In this document: positions 21,700 through 35,165 of the stretch, piece after piece
Layout: the number at the start of each line of letters is the position of its first letter
How positions within the stretch are numbered: the first letter of the stretch is position 1
Source: Nymphaea colorata
Taxonomy: Eukaryota; Streptophyta; Magnoliopsida; Nymphaeales; Nymphaeaceae
Reading direction: 5' to 3'
DNA: 64,000 nucleotides
NCBI RefSeq assembly: GCF_008831285.2
Contig: NC_045140.1
Coordinates: 6,427,528-6,491,527, forward strand
The notes under the pieces: model-generated
What the model saw: the letters and a program-made list of their open reading frames with translations, nothing else
What the model was told of the DNA's origin: nothing
Database searches by the model: none
Translations under genes and position numbers: made by a program

Positions 21700-24650
21700 A
21701 CGGCTCATATGCTCTAGCAATTACCAGTCTGGTGCGTAACGATCTAAGCATGGTTTTTATCATTGAACACAACGTTGAGTGCAAGGAACGCCAACTTTCT
21801 GTGCTTTAAAAGAAGGGTCATTGATATTTAAGTTGAAGCGCAAGTATTAAACTTAAAACATGCCAATGCACTTTAAGGGGTTATTTGGTAACATGGACAT
21901 TCAATTCTGAGTATTCCGTAAACCTGCCCAAAAAATGGCAGTAGATTGGTGGAACATCAGTTCTAATGCTCAGCTACCCCTATTTTTGGAGCAGGTTCGC
22001 TCACAAACTGTCCATACTACCAACTAACCTTGAAGGGGATAGAGGGTTGGGTGAAAGGTTTGACTCTATCGAGCAATGTGTCTTGATGTGTCTTTCTCGC
22101 TCACTCGAACTAAGAAATAACACTTGATCGAATTCTCAAAACCGATTTGATTTTGAGGGCTCGATGGAGAGATGGAAAAACAATATTAATCGTCATCCAG
22201 ATGCACTACTACAATGACAACACGATGAAAATCCCTCAAGATTTTTCTTCACTAAATGTTAAAGGGAAACCTTTCTTTTTCGTAATCTCGCTCATTGATT
22301 TTGGTAACTGGTCTAATTATCGACTCACTTTCCTTTTTATTAAAATTTAAGCCTCAGGGACTGGTTCCAGGTCCAGCCCATTGTAAGCAGACCTGGGTCC
22401 AACAATTCTCCAATGGAATTGCCCAATGTTGAGAATTGTCGTGTTCGGGGGTAGAGGAAGAGGGGACAATATATGATTCTGTTGTTTAACATTAACATAA
22501 CTGTCATCCTTATGTTATTTCTTTTAATACACCATTCCTTCTTCTGTTTCTATGCACTCATGTTGGCCTAAATGTTGGGTGATTAAAAGGAGTATTCTAT
22601 CCTATCTATCCTTCCCTCCATTCCTTTAAGGTATCATTCACGGTGATGCCCCCCATGATAACACTCATGGTAGTCTACATTAAATCTCCCACAAATAATT
22701 TCACCATCTTTGTAGATGTTTTGATCTTAAAGGGCGTTCAATGGTCTTTTTCTTAAAATCTATGGTTCTGCCCATGACTTGCTTTTGTCAATGCAACAAA
22801 AGTTTCATTATAAAAAAATATAGTTCATCTAACTTACCTACGATCCACTTCTCAGCTAGCCTTTTGATATAGTGAAAGGTCCAACATTCGAGAACTGGTA
22901 GAGCTAGAGAGACACAAGTTCGATACTTAAAATTCTCGTTTTACTTCTCCACACTAGCAAAATATCTACCTACCGTCAAAGAGAGAACTGTCTAATCTTA
23001 CATTTATGAACCTCAAATCTTCAAGATCTAGTATCAATCAGAAAAGGTATAATGGAATGCACCTGAAGCGTATATAGAACTACATGAAATTCATTCATGG
23101 ATCACCCATTAAAATATCTAGCTAGGCATATCTAAAGAACTTGCAAAATGGACTATCGACAATTTGAGAGTGTTTAAATTGTCTATGATCTAAAGTATGG
23201 ATTTCAAATAAGAAAACAACAATTTTATTTATATTAAATCATTTTTCCATTAAAGGGACAACCCAAATGCATTCAAACATGAAATAACAAGGGGCTGTTG
23301 GGATGACACCCCAAAACCAAGTTTTAAAAATATTCGGGTGACAAATAAACGTTGTTTTGTGAAAACTAGGTTTTCAACGAATGATGTCTTCATAAGGAGA
23401 TGAAAAGCCTGGACCCCAAGGTTTGGTTAAAAACACGGTGGGATATTCAGTTGAAAGTCAAGTTAAAAGTTAGTTGGGCAGTCGACTCTTTCTATTGCAA
23501 AAGGAGGGCTACCGATACATAGTTGAAACATTGTGGAGGGGTTAGTGGGGGGTTTACCCTTGAGCCAGGCAGTGGGTTTCCCCTGCCCACCCAAAGGTTA
23601 GCCAGATTGATTCTCCAGTCAGGCTGGGTGAACTAGCATCTGTGCCGCACCACATCAAGATGTTCTGCTCGTTGCTAAAGCGACCGGTTCAGATGCAGAT
23701 TGAATTCAAAATATGATCACTAATCGGATTGTAGATGATAAGATTGCAGATGATAAGGGTGCATTTTAACTGTATAGTTTGTGGAAGCATGTCTGTCTGG
23801 TGATTAACCATGTAAAATGTATCCACTGTATCGAAAGGGCTTCATTCTCATGTTACATTTAATGTGGAAATTACCATATCTCACTTCAGTAATTTAGTCT
23901 CCTTTTAGAGCCTGAGTAGTTTCCCTTTGGTCATGTATTTTCTGCTTGACAGTTTATGTGAATGGAAAACGATGTAATTTTAGTGGACACTGAGAAATGC
24001 TATCATGGATTCTCAGGTACTATTTGTTTGCAGAAAAAGCTAAAACCCAGAACTATCATGTTTTGCACTTTTTTGTAGTGTGTGTGTGTGAGATTTAGTA
24101 TTCAACTAAATTTGTTTTTGTAAAATCACCATAAAAAAAAGGAAGGTTGCCGTCCGTCCGAATAAAAATTAGATTTTAAAAAGTGAAAACCTAATTTTTG
24201 TCATGTTATCCACACAAAGGCTAATTAGGTTTTTGAAAACTAATTAAAGTCACATTTTAACAAAATCAGTTGTGATCTTTGCGCTTCGAGCAATTATGCA
24301 GCTAGTATAACTGAGGTGCGTCAATTGTTTGTTGCAACAAAATCAATTGTGAAAACCAACTATGATCCAAACACCCTCCATCGTTAAACTGTAAAAGCAA
24401 TCAATCTCTTTTCATCATTATCTGTCAACCGTTGTACTCCAAATCGACAGAGCACGCTTGTTTCTCGAAAAAGCAAGTTTTCGGTGCATGAGATGCCACT
24501 ACCAATGCCAAAACGTTGAGAATATTTGGTGGAACACCTTTTCTTCCAAAAGAACCATTGCCTGCCATCCGATCGGTCGGGATCTCAGATCAGAGTTGCT
24601 GCCCAGTGAAGGGCACTCACCATGTCCACATCAATCGCAACTTTTTCCTC
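21700..24650. other. Intergenic region, AT-rich, with possible SINE relics
   Basis: No gene seen. Two places resemble tRNA-derived SINE parts: 22880-22930 (listed separately) and about 23460-23620, whose tail (GGCAGTGGGTTTCCCCTGCCC...AAAGGTTAGCC) resembles the end of the SINE-like sequence at 39210. A short (GT)n lies near 24080. Confidence 0.45.
22885..22960 (+). mobile_element. Possible tRNA-derived SINE head
   Basis: AACTGGTAGAGCTAGAG (22893-22909) resembles a pol III A box and AAGTTCGATAC (22917-22927) a B box, but the spacing between them is shorter than in a tRNA. The 3' end was not located. Confidence 0.3.
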
Positions 24651-24687
24651 CATATATTCCTCCATTACTTGAGATAATCAATCTCCA

Positions 24688-25089
24688 ATGGCCAAAGCCA
24701 GGATCAAGGCCCTGTCTTCCTTTTGCTCTGCCATACTTCTCTTGATTCATCTCCCATTGACGCTGGGAGAGCTTCGCTATGGACTCTCCATCTCTGAAAT
24801 ATGGAGGGACAGCGGTAGCCTGCTTGAGTGGACGGTGCAACGGCCTGGTTGCAGCGGAAGGTCTGCTAGAGACTGCCTGGCAGAGGATGAAAGTCTGATG
24901 GACACAGAGGTTAACAGAAGGATGCTTCAGATGCAGAGGCAGTACATAAGCTACAGGTCTCTTGACAGAGGCGCAGTCCCCTGCACAAGGCCGGGAGCTT
25001 CTTATTATAACTGCCATCCTCGTCCGGTTTATCCAAAATCCCGCGGCTGCGAGCTAATGGCCGATTGCAAAAGGTATGACATACCCTAA
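24688..25089 (+). CDS. RALF (rapid alkalinization factor) peptide precursor
   Basis: This is an intronless 133-residue precursor. Residues 1-27 form a hydrophobic signal peptide. A Cys-containing propeptide follows (CSGRSARDCLAEDE, 55-68, of the form usual for RALF precursors). RRML at 77-80 sits where site-1 protease normally cleaves (usually RRIL). The mature part starts near QYISY (85-89) and holds the four conserved Cys (99, 109, 121, 127) with 'GASYYNC' and 'SRGC'. Mature RALFs are secreted, bind FERONIA-type receptor kinases in the cell wall, and raise apoplastic pH; YISY is important for receptor binding. The C-terminal tail (CKRYDIP) is unusual compared with the Arg-rich end of many RALFs. 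The gene is convergent with the SHMT gene. The start was chosen because it opens the signal peptide. Confidence 0.95.
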   Translation: MAKARIKALSSFCSAILLLIHLPLTLGELRYGLSISEIWRDSGSLLEWTVQRPGCSGRSARDCLAEDESLMDTEVNRRMLQMQRQYISYRSLDRGAVPCTRPGASYYNCHPRPVYPKSRGCELMADCKRYDIP

Positions 25090-25352
25090 AAGGCAGAAGG
25101 CATGCTCAATTTTCAATCCTTTTTTTTTTGTCAGCATGGAAAGAACCAGTAACGGCTCTAAGTTCAACCAAACTCAAGCCGCCTATGGAACCAGTATTTC
25201 GCTTGTGTAAGTTCTCTTTAGATATTGGCAAAATGGAAGATACCCATTTTGAGAATGGAACTCAATACCCCACTGTCGTGGTAGTACTAAGAAACCAGAG
25301 TAACTTTGTAAAGAGAAGGAAACGACTATCGCCAAACACATCCTTAATGCGC

Positions 25353-25370
25353 GCACACACACACACACAC

Positions 25371-25405
<35 letters not shown>
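25353..25405. repeat. (CA)n(GA)n compound microsatellite
   Basis: An AC run (about 25353-25370) is followed directly by an AG run (about 25373-25405). It lies between the convergent RALF and SHMT genes. Confidence 0.95.
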
Positions 25406-25408
<3 letters not shown>

Positions 25409-25554
25409 CTTGGAGATGTTCTCTTTCAACACAAGTGAACAACAAGAGGGAGGGGGCGCGATACATTGACAGGTAAGCTAGTGAGAACCTTGAAATGGGA
25501 ACCAAAGCTGAAGATAGGAAAGCATGTGCGGGTAAAGCTTTATAACTAAGTGAT

Positions 25555-28030
25555 CTAGTCCTTATATTTCATTGTAGACATTTGAAACCCAGGCATGTCA
25601 AAGGACGCAGCAAATTTCTCGACTGCTGTCTTGAGATCATCGATGTCCTTGTTATCCGCCAAACCCTTGTTGAAATCCTTCAGAAGCTTGCCGTGCTCCT
25701 TTTGAATTTTCAATGAGAAGCTTACAGCCTGGTGAAGGAATTCTGCTATCTGTTCAAAATCTTTCTCCACCAACCCCCTTGAGGTCATTGCAGGAGTACC
25801 TGCAAGTGCAAGTTTTAGAGTGCATGTTATCAGAAGAATTTCCATGTTTTTCACCATTTCATGCAAAAGTCTGAAAAACAACTTGCTGCGAAACATATTT
25901 GGCTCATGCAACTTTTTTTTTTAATTTTATCTGATGTTTCTTCTCACATGTTTAAGATTGGATTTCCTAAGAGATTTCTAAAAGAAAGTTATCATTCTTA
26001 TGAAACCCAAATGTCCTTAAAATCTAAACAGACAGCAGCTTCCTCTGGGTAACACTCACCAATTCGAACGCCTCCAGGAGCCAGAGCACTACTGTCTCCG
26101 AAAACAGCGTTCTTATTAACAGTGATGTTGCATAAATCACAGAGCTTCTCCAATTTGTTGCCTGTAAAACAATGAGAGGAATCAACACCATAAGTACCAT
26201 CTACCACCCATTAGATGATTAAAAATGTAGATGGAATCTTCTCTATTACCAGTCAGTCCAAGGGGACGGAGATCCCACAAGACTAGGTGGTTTTCGGTGC
26301 CGCCGGTGACAAGCTTGTAACCTTTGTTCACTAAGTAGCTACCTAGAGCAACTGCATTGGCCTTGACCTGCTTGGCATAGGCCTTGAATCCGGGCTCCAT
26401 TGCTTGCTTCAAAGCCACGGCTAATGCAGCAATCTGATGATTATGAGGACCTCCTTGTAGAGAAGGGAAAACGGCAAAATTGATCTTCTCTTCAAAGTCA
26501 TACTCTGCCCCTTCTGGCTGGCCCTTCTTTGGAGGCTTGGGGCCTTTCCTGTAGAAGATCATGCCAGATCTTGGACCCCTAAGACTTTTGTGAGTGGTCG
26601 TCGTGACAATATCACAGTACTCAAATGGATTGGCAGCTTCCTGCAACAATGAATGTGAATTTCCAGATTAACTATAACTAAAGCAACAGAATATCTCCAT
26701 TTCACACACACAAACACAACAGAGACGCTTTAAAACGCTTTAAACCATTAGGCTCAATGCAATATATCGGTCACATAAACAGAGAAAGATCAATATAGAA
26801 TACCGAGGTCCAAAATCCCTTCATGAAGCTGGATTCATGATCTCACCATTATACGTGTAGCTGCACTTTTTCTACACATTTTTAAAAGCAAACATTTTTA
26901 TAAAAGAGTAGTGTTAGGTAATGACAAAACGCCAACCTAGAAAAGGGAAGCACAAGCAGACAGGTTACACCATCCTTTGGAAAAGAACTCTAATTCAGCA
27001 CCATAACACAGACTAAATTACAAAGTCTAATGGGACAACATTCTCGAGCAGCTGTCCCATACAGAAAATGGTGGCAAAAAACATTAACGAAACAAACAAA
27101 CACACAAACAACAGACTACAAAATTGATCATTATGAACCAAATCTACAACTAAGCATGAATTCAGATCTCCCCAAACACGATCTCAAAGACCCATAATCC
27201 CATCAGGTTTGAGGAAAGTAGAGTACAAACAACAAATAGATAGCTACCATTCAAGACCAAGATAAGCAATTTGAAATAACAAATCCCCATGTATAAATCA
27301 GCAACAACCAGAACTGACAAGAACCACTAAGGCAAAGAAACAAGAACAATACCTGAGCTGCCACAAGCCCGCTGATGTGCGCCATATCACATAGCAGCAG
27401 AGCGCCGCACTTGTCGGCAATAACCCTGAACCTGGCGTAGTCCCAATCCCTCGGGTACGCGCTTCCGCCGCAAATGATGAGCTTAGGCCGGAAGTCCAAG
27501 GCTTTCTCCTCCAGCTTGTCGTAGTCGATGTACCCCGTGGCGGAATCGACCTTATAGGGTAGGCTCTCGAAGTAGATGGAGGTGGCAGAGATCTTCTTGC
27601 CTCCAGAGGTGTAGTAGCCGTGGGTGAGATGGCCGCCGGACGGGAGGTCGAGTCCCATGATCCGATCGTGGGGGTTGAGGAGGGCGGTATATGCGGCGAA
27701 ATTGGCCGGGCTACCGGAATATGGCTGGACGTTGACGCCCCAGCTGGAAGGGTCTAAACGGAAGACCTGGAGGGCGCGGGAGCGGCAGAGGTTCTCAAGC
27801 TCGTCAATGAACTCGTTCCCGCCGTAGTACCGGTTGCCCGGCATGCCCTCTGAGTACTTGTTGGTGAGTGGGCTGCCAAGCGCCTGGATGACGGCGAAGG
27901 AGGTGAAGTTCTCGGAAGCAATGAGCTCGATGCCATGGCTCTGGCGCCGCTTCTCTCGCTCTATCAGGTCGAACACCTCCTCGTCAACCTGGTGCAGGGG
28001 AGAGTTACCCCACCCGCTCACCGGATCCAT
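25555..28030 (-). CDS. Serine hydroxymethyltransferase, cytosolic type
   Basis: Four exons on the minus strand: 28030-27353, 26640-26250, 26161-26060 and 25799-25555, with GT-AG introns of 712, 88 and 260 bp. The spliced CDS is 1416 bp, giving 471 residues, the usual length of plant cytosolic SHMT, with no transit peptide ahead of 'WGNSPL'. The enzyme converts serine and tetrahydrofolate to glycine and 5,10-methylene-THF using PLP. Lys244 in '[11 protein letters not shown]' is the PLP-binding residue. Other conserved parts are 'IELIASENF', '[13 protein letters not shown]', '[12 protein letters not shown]' and '[16 protein letters not shown]'. The start at 28030 is the first ATG of the frame and matches the family N-terminus. 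No break is seen, so the gene looks functional. Confidence 0.97.
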
Positions 28031-28190
28031 TTGTCTTTAGTAGCCGGTATCCGGCGGTGGTGGCGGAGAAGGAATAGGAAGAGGAGAAGGTCGGAAAATG
28101 TTGGTGGTGGTTGCAGGGCGGGGAGGGGGGAAGATCCGGAACAGGCGGTGGACGGTGATGTGGTGGTGGAGGAGAAGGGGGAAAGGGGTG

Positions 28191-28198
28191 ATTTATAA
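28191..28198 (-). promoter_or_regulatory. Probable TATA box of the SHMT gene
   Basis: TTATAAAT on the minus strand lies about 160 bp upstream of the SHMT start codon, leaving room for a 5' UTR of about 130 bp. The call rests on position and sequence only. Confidence 0.55.
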
Positions 28199-28264
28199 GG
28201 CAGTCAGTGAGCGGTTGGTCGAAGAAAAAGATATCGTTTGGAAGTTGGGGAAGGGAGGACGCCT

Positions 28265-28645
28265 AATTTGAATTCCATATCCGACCGAACGGTTCGGAAT
28301 ACACAAAATTTTAACATTTAAGAAATCACATTTAATTTAGATTAAGAAAGGCATTCGACCAAATTCAAATTCAGATTTAGACATGTATAAATATTTGAGA
28401 TTGGGATTTATATTCAAGTTAAATTTAATTTAAAAAAATATCTATATTCAATGGCTTGACTAGGTTTGGTTTAAAATTTGGATTTAGATTCAGAGTCATA
28501 TATAAATTTAAAAACTTGGATTCAAATCAGGTTTAAATATATTTTTTCATTTCATATTAAAATCAAATTCGAATGAACATCTGAAAATGATGATTGGTTA
28601 AGGATACATCTGATTCAAATCTAATCTATTGGCATCCATAAGATT
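28265..28645. repeat. Relic of the ATCCGAAT-type hAT family
   Basis: Degenerate 'GATTCAAAT' and 'TTTGGATTTAGATTC' words are bounded by CATATCCGACCGAA and ATTGGCATCCATAAG. The composition and end words resemble the arms of the inner hAT-type element at 4161, but no clean ends or target duplication remain. Confidence 0.4.
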
Positions 28646-28649
28646 TAGA

Positions 28650-29850
28650 AATTTCTCGAATTTTAGATATCTGAACAAGTTATTTGCATAGAGACAGACA
28701 ATATTTCATCGTTTAGCATGTCCAAACAGGCAAACGCGTAGAAGACATGTGACCTATTCGATTCTTGTTGGTGCTAATCCCCTAAAAGATGTGACTGTGA
28801 CACTCAAGTTGAAGGGTCACAAGGGTGTATTGAGATGAAATCTAATACCTCTTCTAGCTATCCTTGGGATATAAATATTGTTAGATGGAACCCTTTTCTA
28901 CAACATTTCAGCGATTCTTGTTCATCAGTTCTAGGTTGTGCTTAATTGCATTGAAAGGAAATTATGCTTCTCTTTTACTTTGGAGGGAGTCTACTTGCAT
29001 CCTAACCACATTGTACGAAGGGGTTTGTTATGGAAATTAACAAGCATTATTCAATTTTGGTAAATTCCCCTTGGGAATCATAAGGGTCAGATTGCTGGCG
29101 AAATTCAGGTTCTTAAAAATGAATTGGTAGAAATATAAAAGGTGTGGGGTGTGTTAGATTGAGAATATGAGAAGATATCAAGGATGAAATATGATCAAGC
29201 ATTAGGGATGAAAGGATTTCTTTAGAAGCAACAAACAAGAAAAAAAGGGTGCTTGAAGGAGACAACAACACAATTATTTTCCTTTCTTACGTGAAGAATC
29301 AGTAAGAAAAAAAAAAATATTACTGTGATTGAAGTAGATGGAGTCAAGAAAGAAGATCCTCAACAAATACATGAGCCCTGCAAGATATTTTTTAGTGATT
29401 TCTTTAAGTATTGCAGTATTGAAAATTGCACCTTGAACAGTCTGGCTAATGGCCCTGTCAGCTGTAAAACTTTGAATTGATGAAACCAGGCTTGAAGTGT
29501 GAGATACAAAAAGTTATTTTCAGCATGATGAATTCGAAAACCCTAGGCCTGGACAGGTATAATATTGAATTCTTTAAGTTCTAGTATATAATTGGAAATG
29601 ATGCTATGAAGGTTATTGGTGACTTTTTTTAAGAAAGGAAAATGGTAAAACAAGTGAACAGGTTCCATATTGTTTTGGTGGCTAAATTTCAGGTTGCAAA
29701 CAGTTAAATATTTTAGACAGAATGGCATATGTAATACCATTTACAAGGTCATCACAAAAATACATGATAAACTGAATGCATGATATTTTAACATGATTAT
29801 AAGGTCTGATCAGAATACCTTCCATTTCAAAGGGTAATTTAAATCAGTGT
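28650..29850. other. Gene-free stretch
   Basis: AT-rich DNA with no recognised reading frame, RNA or clear repeat. Scattered short frames look random. Confidence 0.45.
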
Positions 29851-32800
29851 TGCTGGTGCGTGATTTTGGCTTTTAAAACAGATATTTATGTTGAGTGACA
29901 AACATTTTGTTTTTCTTTCGATTAACTTCCACACCAAAAAATATCTCAAGTTTCAAAATTCCTTCATTTTAAACCTCTTGTTCATAGTTTCTTCACAACA
30001 TCTATATCATTGTTTGAATTTCTAGTAATGATAATATCATCAACATAAATAAGGAGAAGAGTTGTAACACAACACTTTCTGTAAATAAACAATTGATTGT
30101 CTAGTTGTAATATCTGAAAGTCATATGAATTTCAGCTGTCAATGGATGCTCGTTTGAGTCCATATATAGTTTTCTTGAACCTGCACATATACGCTCTTGA
30201 ATCACCTTCCATATACCCAAGTGGCTGCTCTATATACACTTTTGTTGTCAAATCCCCATGTGAGTGCATTTTTTATATCAAGTTGACTAATTTTCTAGTC
30301 ATGCTCCAGTAACAATGTCAAAATAACCCGAATTATCGCCATATGCATAGCATGACTAAAAGTTTCACCATAGTCTTGTCATGCATGTTGTGTAAATCCT
30401 TTTATAACAAGGCAAGTTTTATATATTTCTATACTTTGATTAGGTTTATACTTAATTTTACATATTCACTTACATTCCAAATATTTTTCAATATTTTTAT
30501 CTCTAGGTCTGGGTACAATATCACATGTCTCACATTCATAAACAACTTCAATTTTGTCATTTATAGCCTCGATCTACCTTCTCTATAGTTGGTACAAACA
30601 TTTGAAGATCCATTGAGAATTAATTGTAACTAACTCATCTATCAATTTAATGTTGCAAATAAGAAGACTACCTGGTAATAGGGACCAATGGAGCATGTGT
30701 GACTTCACTTGTATCACTAATATGTTCAACTTAAGTGTTCTTTTTACGCCAACCGTAGACCACCCCTTATATCTACCTTCCATTATGAAATCTTGTGAAG
30801 AAGAATTGTCATCGGCAACCTATGGAGATTCCATATTATATTGAACACACCCATCATCACATCCATCTCTTGAACTAGCAAAATGCACTGAACCATGAAT
30901 GGTAAACTTCCACTCTGTTTAATAAGTCTGGTCTATCACTACTCTGATTGTCAAAATTAAGCTCATCAAAGACAATATGGTGAGATAACTTTATGTTTTA
31001 CTGCTCAAATTGTAACACTTTTATCCTTTATAGTCTTCAGCATATCAAACAAACTTATAATTTGTAACATTGTGCTGAAATTTATTCTTATATGACATGT
31101 CAACATGAACACAACAAACACTCACACAAACCCATAAGTCATTCTAATTCTAATGAATTCTATAAAGGGTGTAGAATAAAGACTTGTCATTAAGAATACT
31201 CATAGGCAATTTGTTTATCATGTGAACACTAATATGAAAAATCTTAGTCCATAGTTTGATAGGGAGGTCAGTATTGTGCATCATGTACATAGCATTTTCT
31301 ACAATGAGCCTATGTTTTTTCACTCTGCAATTCTACTTTTTTGGGTGTATGTAGACAAGATATATTGTCTTCACTATTCCATTATTTTAAATATATTGAA
31401 TAAAATCACTAGATGCAAATTCACACCACCATTAGATTGAAAAAAAATTAAATTGTAGATACAAATTGGTTAGAGACAAAATTGTGGAAACATTAGAAAA
31501 TAGGAAACCCTTTAAATTAATTCGTCGTAAAGTAAATCCAAGTATATCGTAAGTAACTATCAATGAATATGACATAATAATGGCTTTCAAAGGTAGATGG
31601 AGTGAGAGTTGGATCCCAAACATCAAAACAAACAACTTCAAATGAATTTGAAGCTCTTTTATTAACTAAATTAAAATGACGTTACTCTTGCATAGTGACA
31701 ACTATAACGTCTTTCACTTTTAATGTCAAGATTAACATCAAAATGAGGAATGAGGTTACTTGACACTAGTCATTTAATAAAATGACTTCCCGAGTGACCT
31801 AACCTACTGTGTTAGACATTTGACTTATTACACTTAGACACACTAAGAACAAGTTGAGTCTCTTCAAGAGGTTTGTACTTGAGCTTCAAGTTAAAAGAAA
31901 TATTGACAATTGGATATTCTTGAAACACGAACATATTTCATTCTCTTTTCCCTTCAGCGAACATCTTGTGTGAAGGTTTTTGTTGACCCATATAGAGGAA
32001 AAAGTAAACTCAACTTTGGCATGATTATCATCTATTAATTTTGACACAGATACAATATTTTTTCTAATGTTGGGGAAATGGTAAACATTGAATAGAATGT
32101 TTGACAATACAAATGGTGAACTTTCTAACCTGGGCAATAGTATGGTGAGTCCCGTCTCTTGTGACTATCATCCCTTTACCAAAATAAGGAATAAGTTGAA
32201 GAATGCTCCTTGCATCACTACTCACATATGTAGCAGCTCTTGAATCAACATACCATTCCACTATCATTCTGTTTCATGTTTAACTTAGTTAAGGTAGAGA
32301 TAAGAAGCTCTTTAATCTCCAATGTGTCCTTTTTTCCTTGTTTGCATGTAGATCTTTCCTCTTAGGCTATCGATTGAACCATCAATTTGTCTTCACATGT
32401 TCTCTCTCTTTTTGCAAATAAAACGTGTTGGAATAGGCCTTTATCTCGTAGTAATGGATGCTGGACTGGAAATGGGCACAAATTCTAATCCCCAACCCTA
32501 TCCTCCTCTCCCTATATTGTTGTAACATTGTCTTCTCCCATAGGACACTCTAATAGACAATATTTCTTGTGAGACACTCTGAGTAGTAATCCTACCTTCA
32601 AAGAAACGTTTCAAAGAAACGTTTGATGATCAAATCATATTTAATCAATTTGGTATGCAACTCCTCATCTCATATGAAGGAAACTTTGGGAGACTCATTA
32701 GGGAGTTAACCAACATATTATACTCCAAAATAAGCCCACAGATCTCTTATCTCTTATCCAAATTATTGATTGTAGATCCAGCAAAAGCCAACTGGATTTC

Positions 32801-33260
32801 ACATTTCCTAAATACTCCATCATTGACATTGCTCATCTGAGTAATCTGAAATTCTCTTTTCAAGAAGATGATGTATGCCTATGAGACCTACAAATATATA
32901 TCTGCTAGCATATCTCAATGCTCTTTATCTATACATGATTTGAAACTTCCACTAATATCTCATTAAAGAGGGTGTAAGTATTGTAGGCAACAACCAACTG
33001 GCCCTTTTCTCTCAACATATCATATTCATGGTTCCTATGAAGCATTGTGGAAGTCTTCCCTTTCTTATCTTCGTGCTCATGTGAAATAACCTCTAATGGG
33101 GCTGGCTTGCTTATATGTAGGTGACTAAGAAAACCTTGGCTCCAAATAAAGGACAGTATATGTTTCTTCTAAGTCAAGTAGTTCGCATTATTAAGTTTCT
33201 TAAAGATCGAGTGAGTTAGAAAGATTGCCAGACTATGAATTGGAGTAATCCATGAGATAT
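29850..33260 (-). pseudogene. Heavily decayed Copia retrotransposon, minus strand
   Basis: Reading leftwards on the minus strand, the order is: a gag-like start near 33200 (LNNANYLT); a protease-like segment near 32260 (EWYVDSRAATYVSSDA, with DSGA changed to DSRA); a pre-integrase segment near 32090 (NIRKNIVSVSKLIDDNH); and, near 30050, the reverse-transcriptase box LLLIYVDDIIIT. Many stops and frame changes separate these. This order is that of Ty1/Copia elements. It is a different, older copy than the one at 7192. Where the element ends at the left is not clear. Confidence 0.75.
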
Positions 33261-33384
33261 AACACTAGAATGACGAAGAAAACTCTAGAATGGATAGTAG
33301 CAAAATATCCAAAACAATACTTTAAATAAATTAAATCTCTGATACAACACAATAGAGGCATGTTCTGTTCATCTTTCTTTTACT

Positions 33385-34680
33385 CTTTTTTTTTCTTTTT
33401 TTTTTTTTGAATGCAATGAGACTCAAGAAGGCTTAGAACAAACTTACATTATGTTCTATTGCCACAAAAATGAATGTTTTGAACAAGAAGCTATTAACAA
33501 ATGAAAGCTTCCAAACAATTGGTTAAAAAGTTAAAGAAATGTAAGATACTACAAGTAGACAAGTAATGCAAAGTAGCAAAACATATGAAGAATAGATTAG
33601 AGATAGTGGGTACAAACTAAATATGAATATAGAATGACAACAACAATATAAAAAAACAGCTTATTGAAAAAAAGGAGGTACTGATAGAAGAAGAAAAGAT
33701 AGAAAAAGAGAAAGAATAGAAAGAAATGACTGAATTAGTTTAATGTCAAGATTGTTATTATTATTATTATTATTTCACAAGCCAAAAAAATGACGACAAA
33801 TAAATGTGTACATGGGACAATGATGGAAAATAAAGCAGCAAAAAAACACGACATGATGAAGAGAAAGATGGAGAATGTAGAAGAAAAAGATAATCAATCA
33901 AATGTTAGAAAAAAAGATAGTGGAGAATCATGCTAGAAAGGATAAAGACAAAAAAACAAAAGATTGAGGAGAAGAAATAGGAAAGGAAACAGAAAAAAGA
34001 AAAGACCTAACCAGCCCAATGTCCTTAACTTATACATGAAGATAAAACACACTGTCTTGCTCGGATATCATGTTAGAATTGAGAAGAACTAGAATTACCC
34101 AATGTGAAAACTAAGATGAAATGAGCAAGAGAGAGAAAAATTCCAACAGTTTGGTGGTAACTTCTTCAATTGAATTCTACACTGTAATCTAAGTTATTCT
34201 TTAATGATCACATTTTTACCAAAAGGCAATAGCAGTTAAGATAAATAACAAGACATGGCACTGCTAGCCCTTAAGGCTCAAGAGTGCACAACATCATTAA
34301 TAGAGAGCAACATATTGGATATGGACTTGATCCAATCCATATACTTTTTAAGTCTTTGAACTTGTAAAATCACCTTTGCTACTTACTCGGCATGGAGAGA
34401 CATTCTTTAGGATTGGAAGAGTATGAGTTATATGCTAAACTAGAGTCTAGAGATTGAAATGAAAGGTAATGTTTACTTTGATAACTGAGCTGATAGATTT
34501 TGGCTTTTCTCTACCAAAGTTGTATGTCAAGTAGCAGTAGATATCTTCTTCGTGTGATTATTGAAGATTCTCTCACAAAATCTTTGTTTTTATTGAGGGA
34601 GAAAATCCAGCTTTTATTCATCCTTGGTTCAACTATGTTCTTAACTGCATGATGTTGCAACCTATCGATGACAAGTTATT
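33385..34680 (-). repeat. 1.3-kb direct repeat, copy 1 (Copia leader/LTR-like)
   Basis: It matches 35165-36470 in direct order over its whole length (for example AGACTCAAGAAGGCTTAGAAC near one end and CTTTTATTCATCCTTGGTTC near the other). On the minus strand it contains TGATATCCGAGC near 34070, a degenerate Met-tRNA primer-binding site preceded by a sequence ending in ACA, so the part above 34078 may be an LTR. Its low-coordinate edge is a T-run, an A-rich tail on the minus strand. It may be the 5' part of the decayed Copia element that follows it. Confidence 0.6.
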
Positions 34681-35165
34681 CTTCGATAAAAGGAAAATGA
34701 AGGGTATGAAAAGGAGGGAAATCTATGATGCTCCTCCATGATCCTCAACCTGTCTATTTATTGTATGGAGAAGTACAGACAAATGATGGTTTTTCACATG
34801 CAAAGTAGAGTCTACTCAGTCTTTAGCGATAGGGAACAAATTATTGACAATAGATAAATTACAAAAGTTTGGCATCTCTTCAGTAAACAGATCCACTGCC
34901 CGTGAAGTGAACAGTAGGTCAGATTTGCATGTTTTTCTTAGTTGTGGAACTGTCATTGGTGTTGGGAAGACCTTTGCGGCAATATTTAATGTTCACTTAG
35001 AGGGTGTTTGGTTTAGGTTACACATTGTTCTAAGAACGTCATGTTCTCAAAATTTTGTAATGCCACCAAACATTTAACAGAAAAATGTGGTGGACGAAGC
35101 GTTCTTTTATCCCATGTGAATGCAAAATGAGTTCTTCCTTGAAACAATCCCACCTTGGAACAGGA
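34680..35165 (+). pseudogene. LINE fragment (zinc-finger RVT region)
   Basis: A frame at 34844-35077 starts TIDKLQKFGISSVNR and continues with SDLHVFLSCG, resembling the C-terminal zf-RVT domain of plant LINEs (T.D.L...G.....C..C...E...HLF..C), with its zinc ligands mostly lost. It sits between the two 1.3-kb repeats. Confidence 0.5.
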
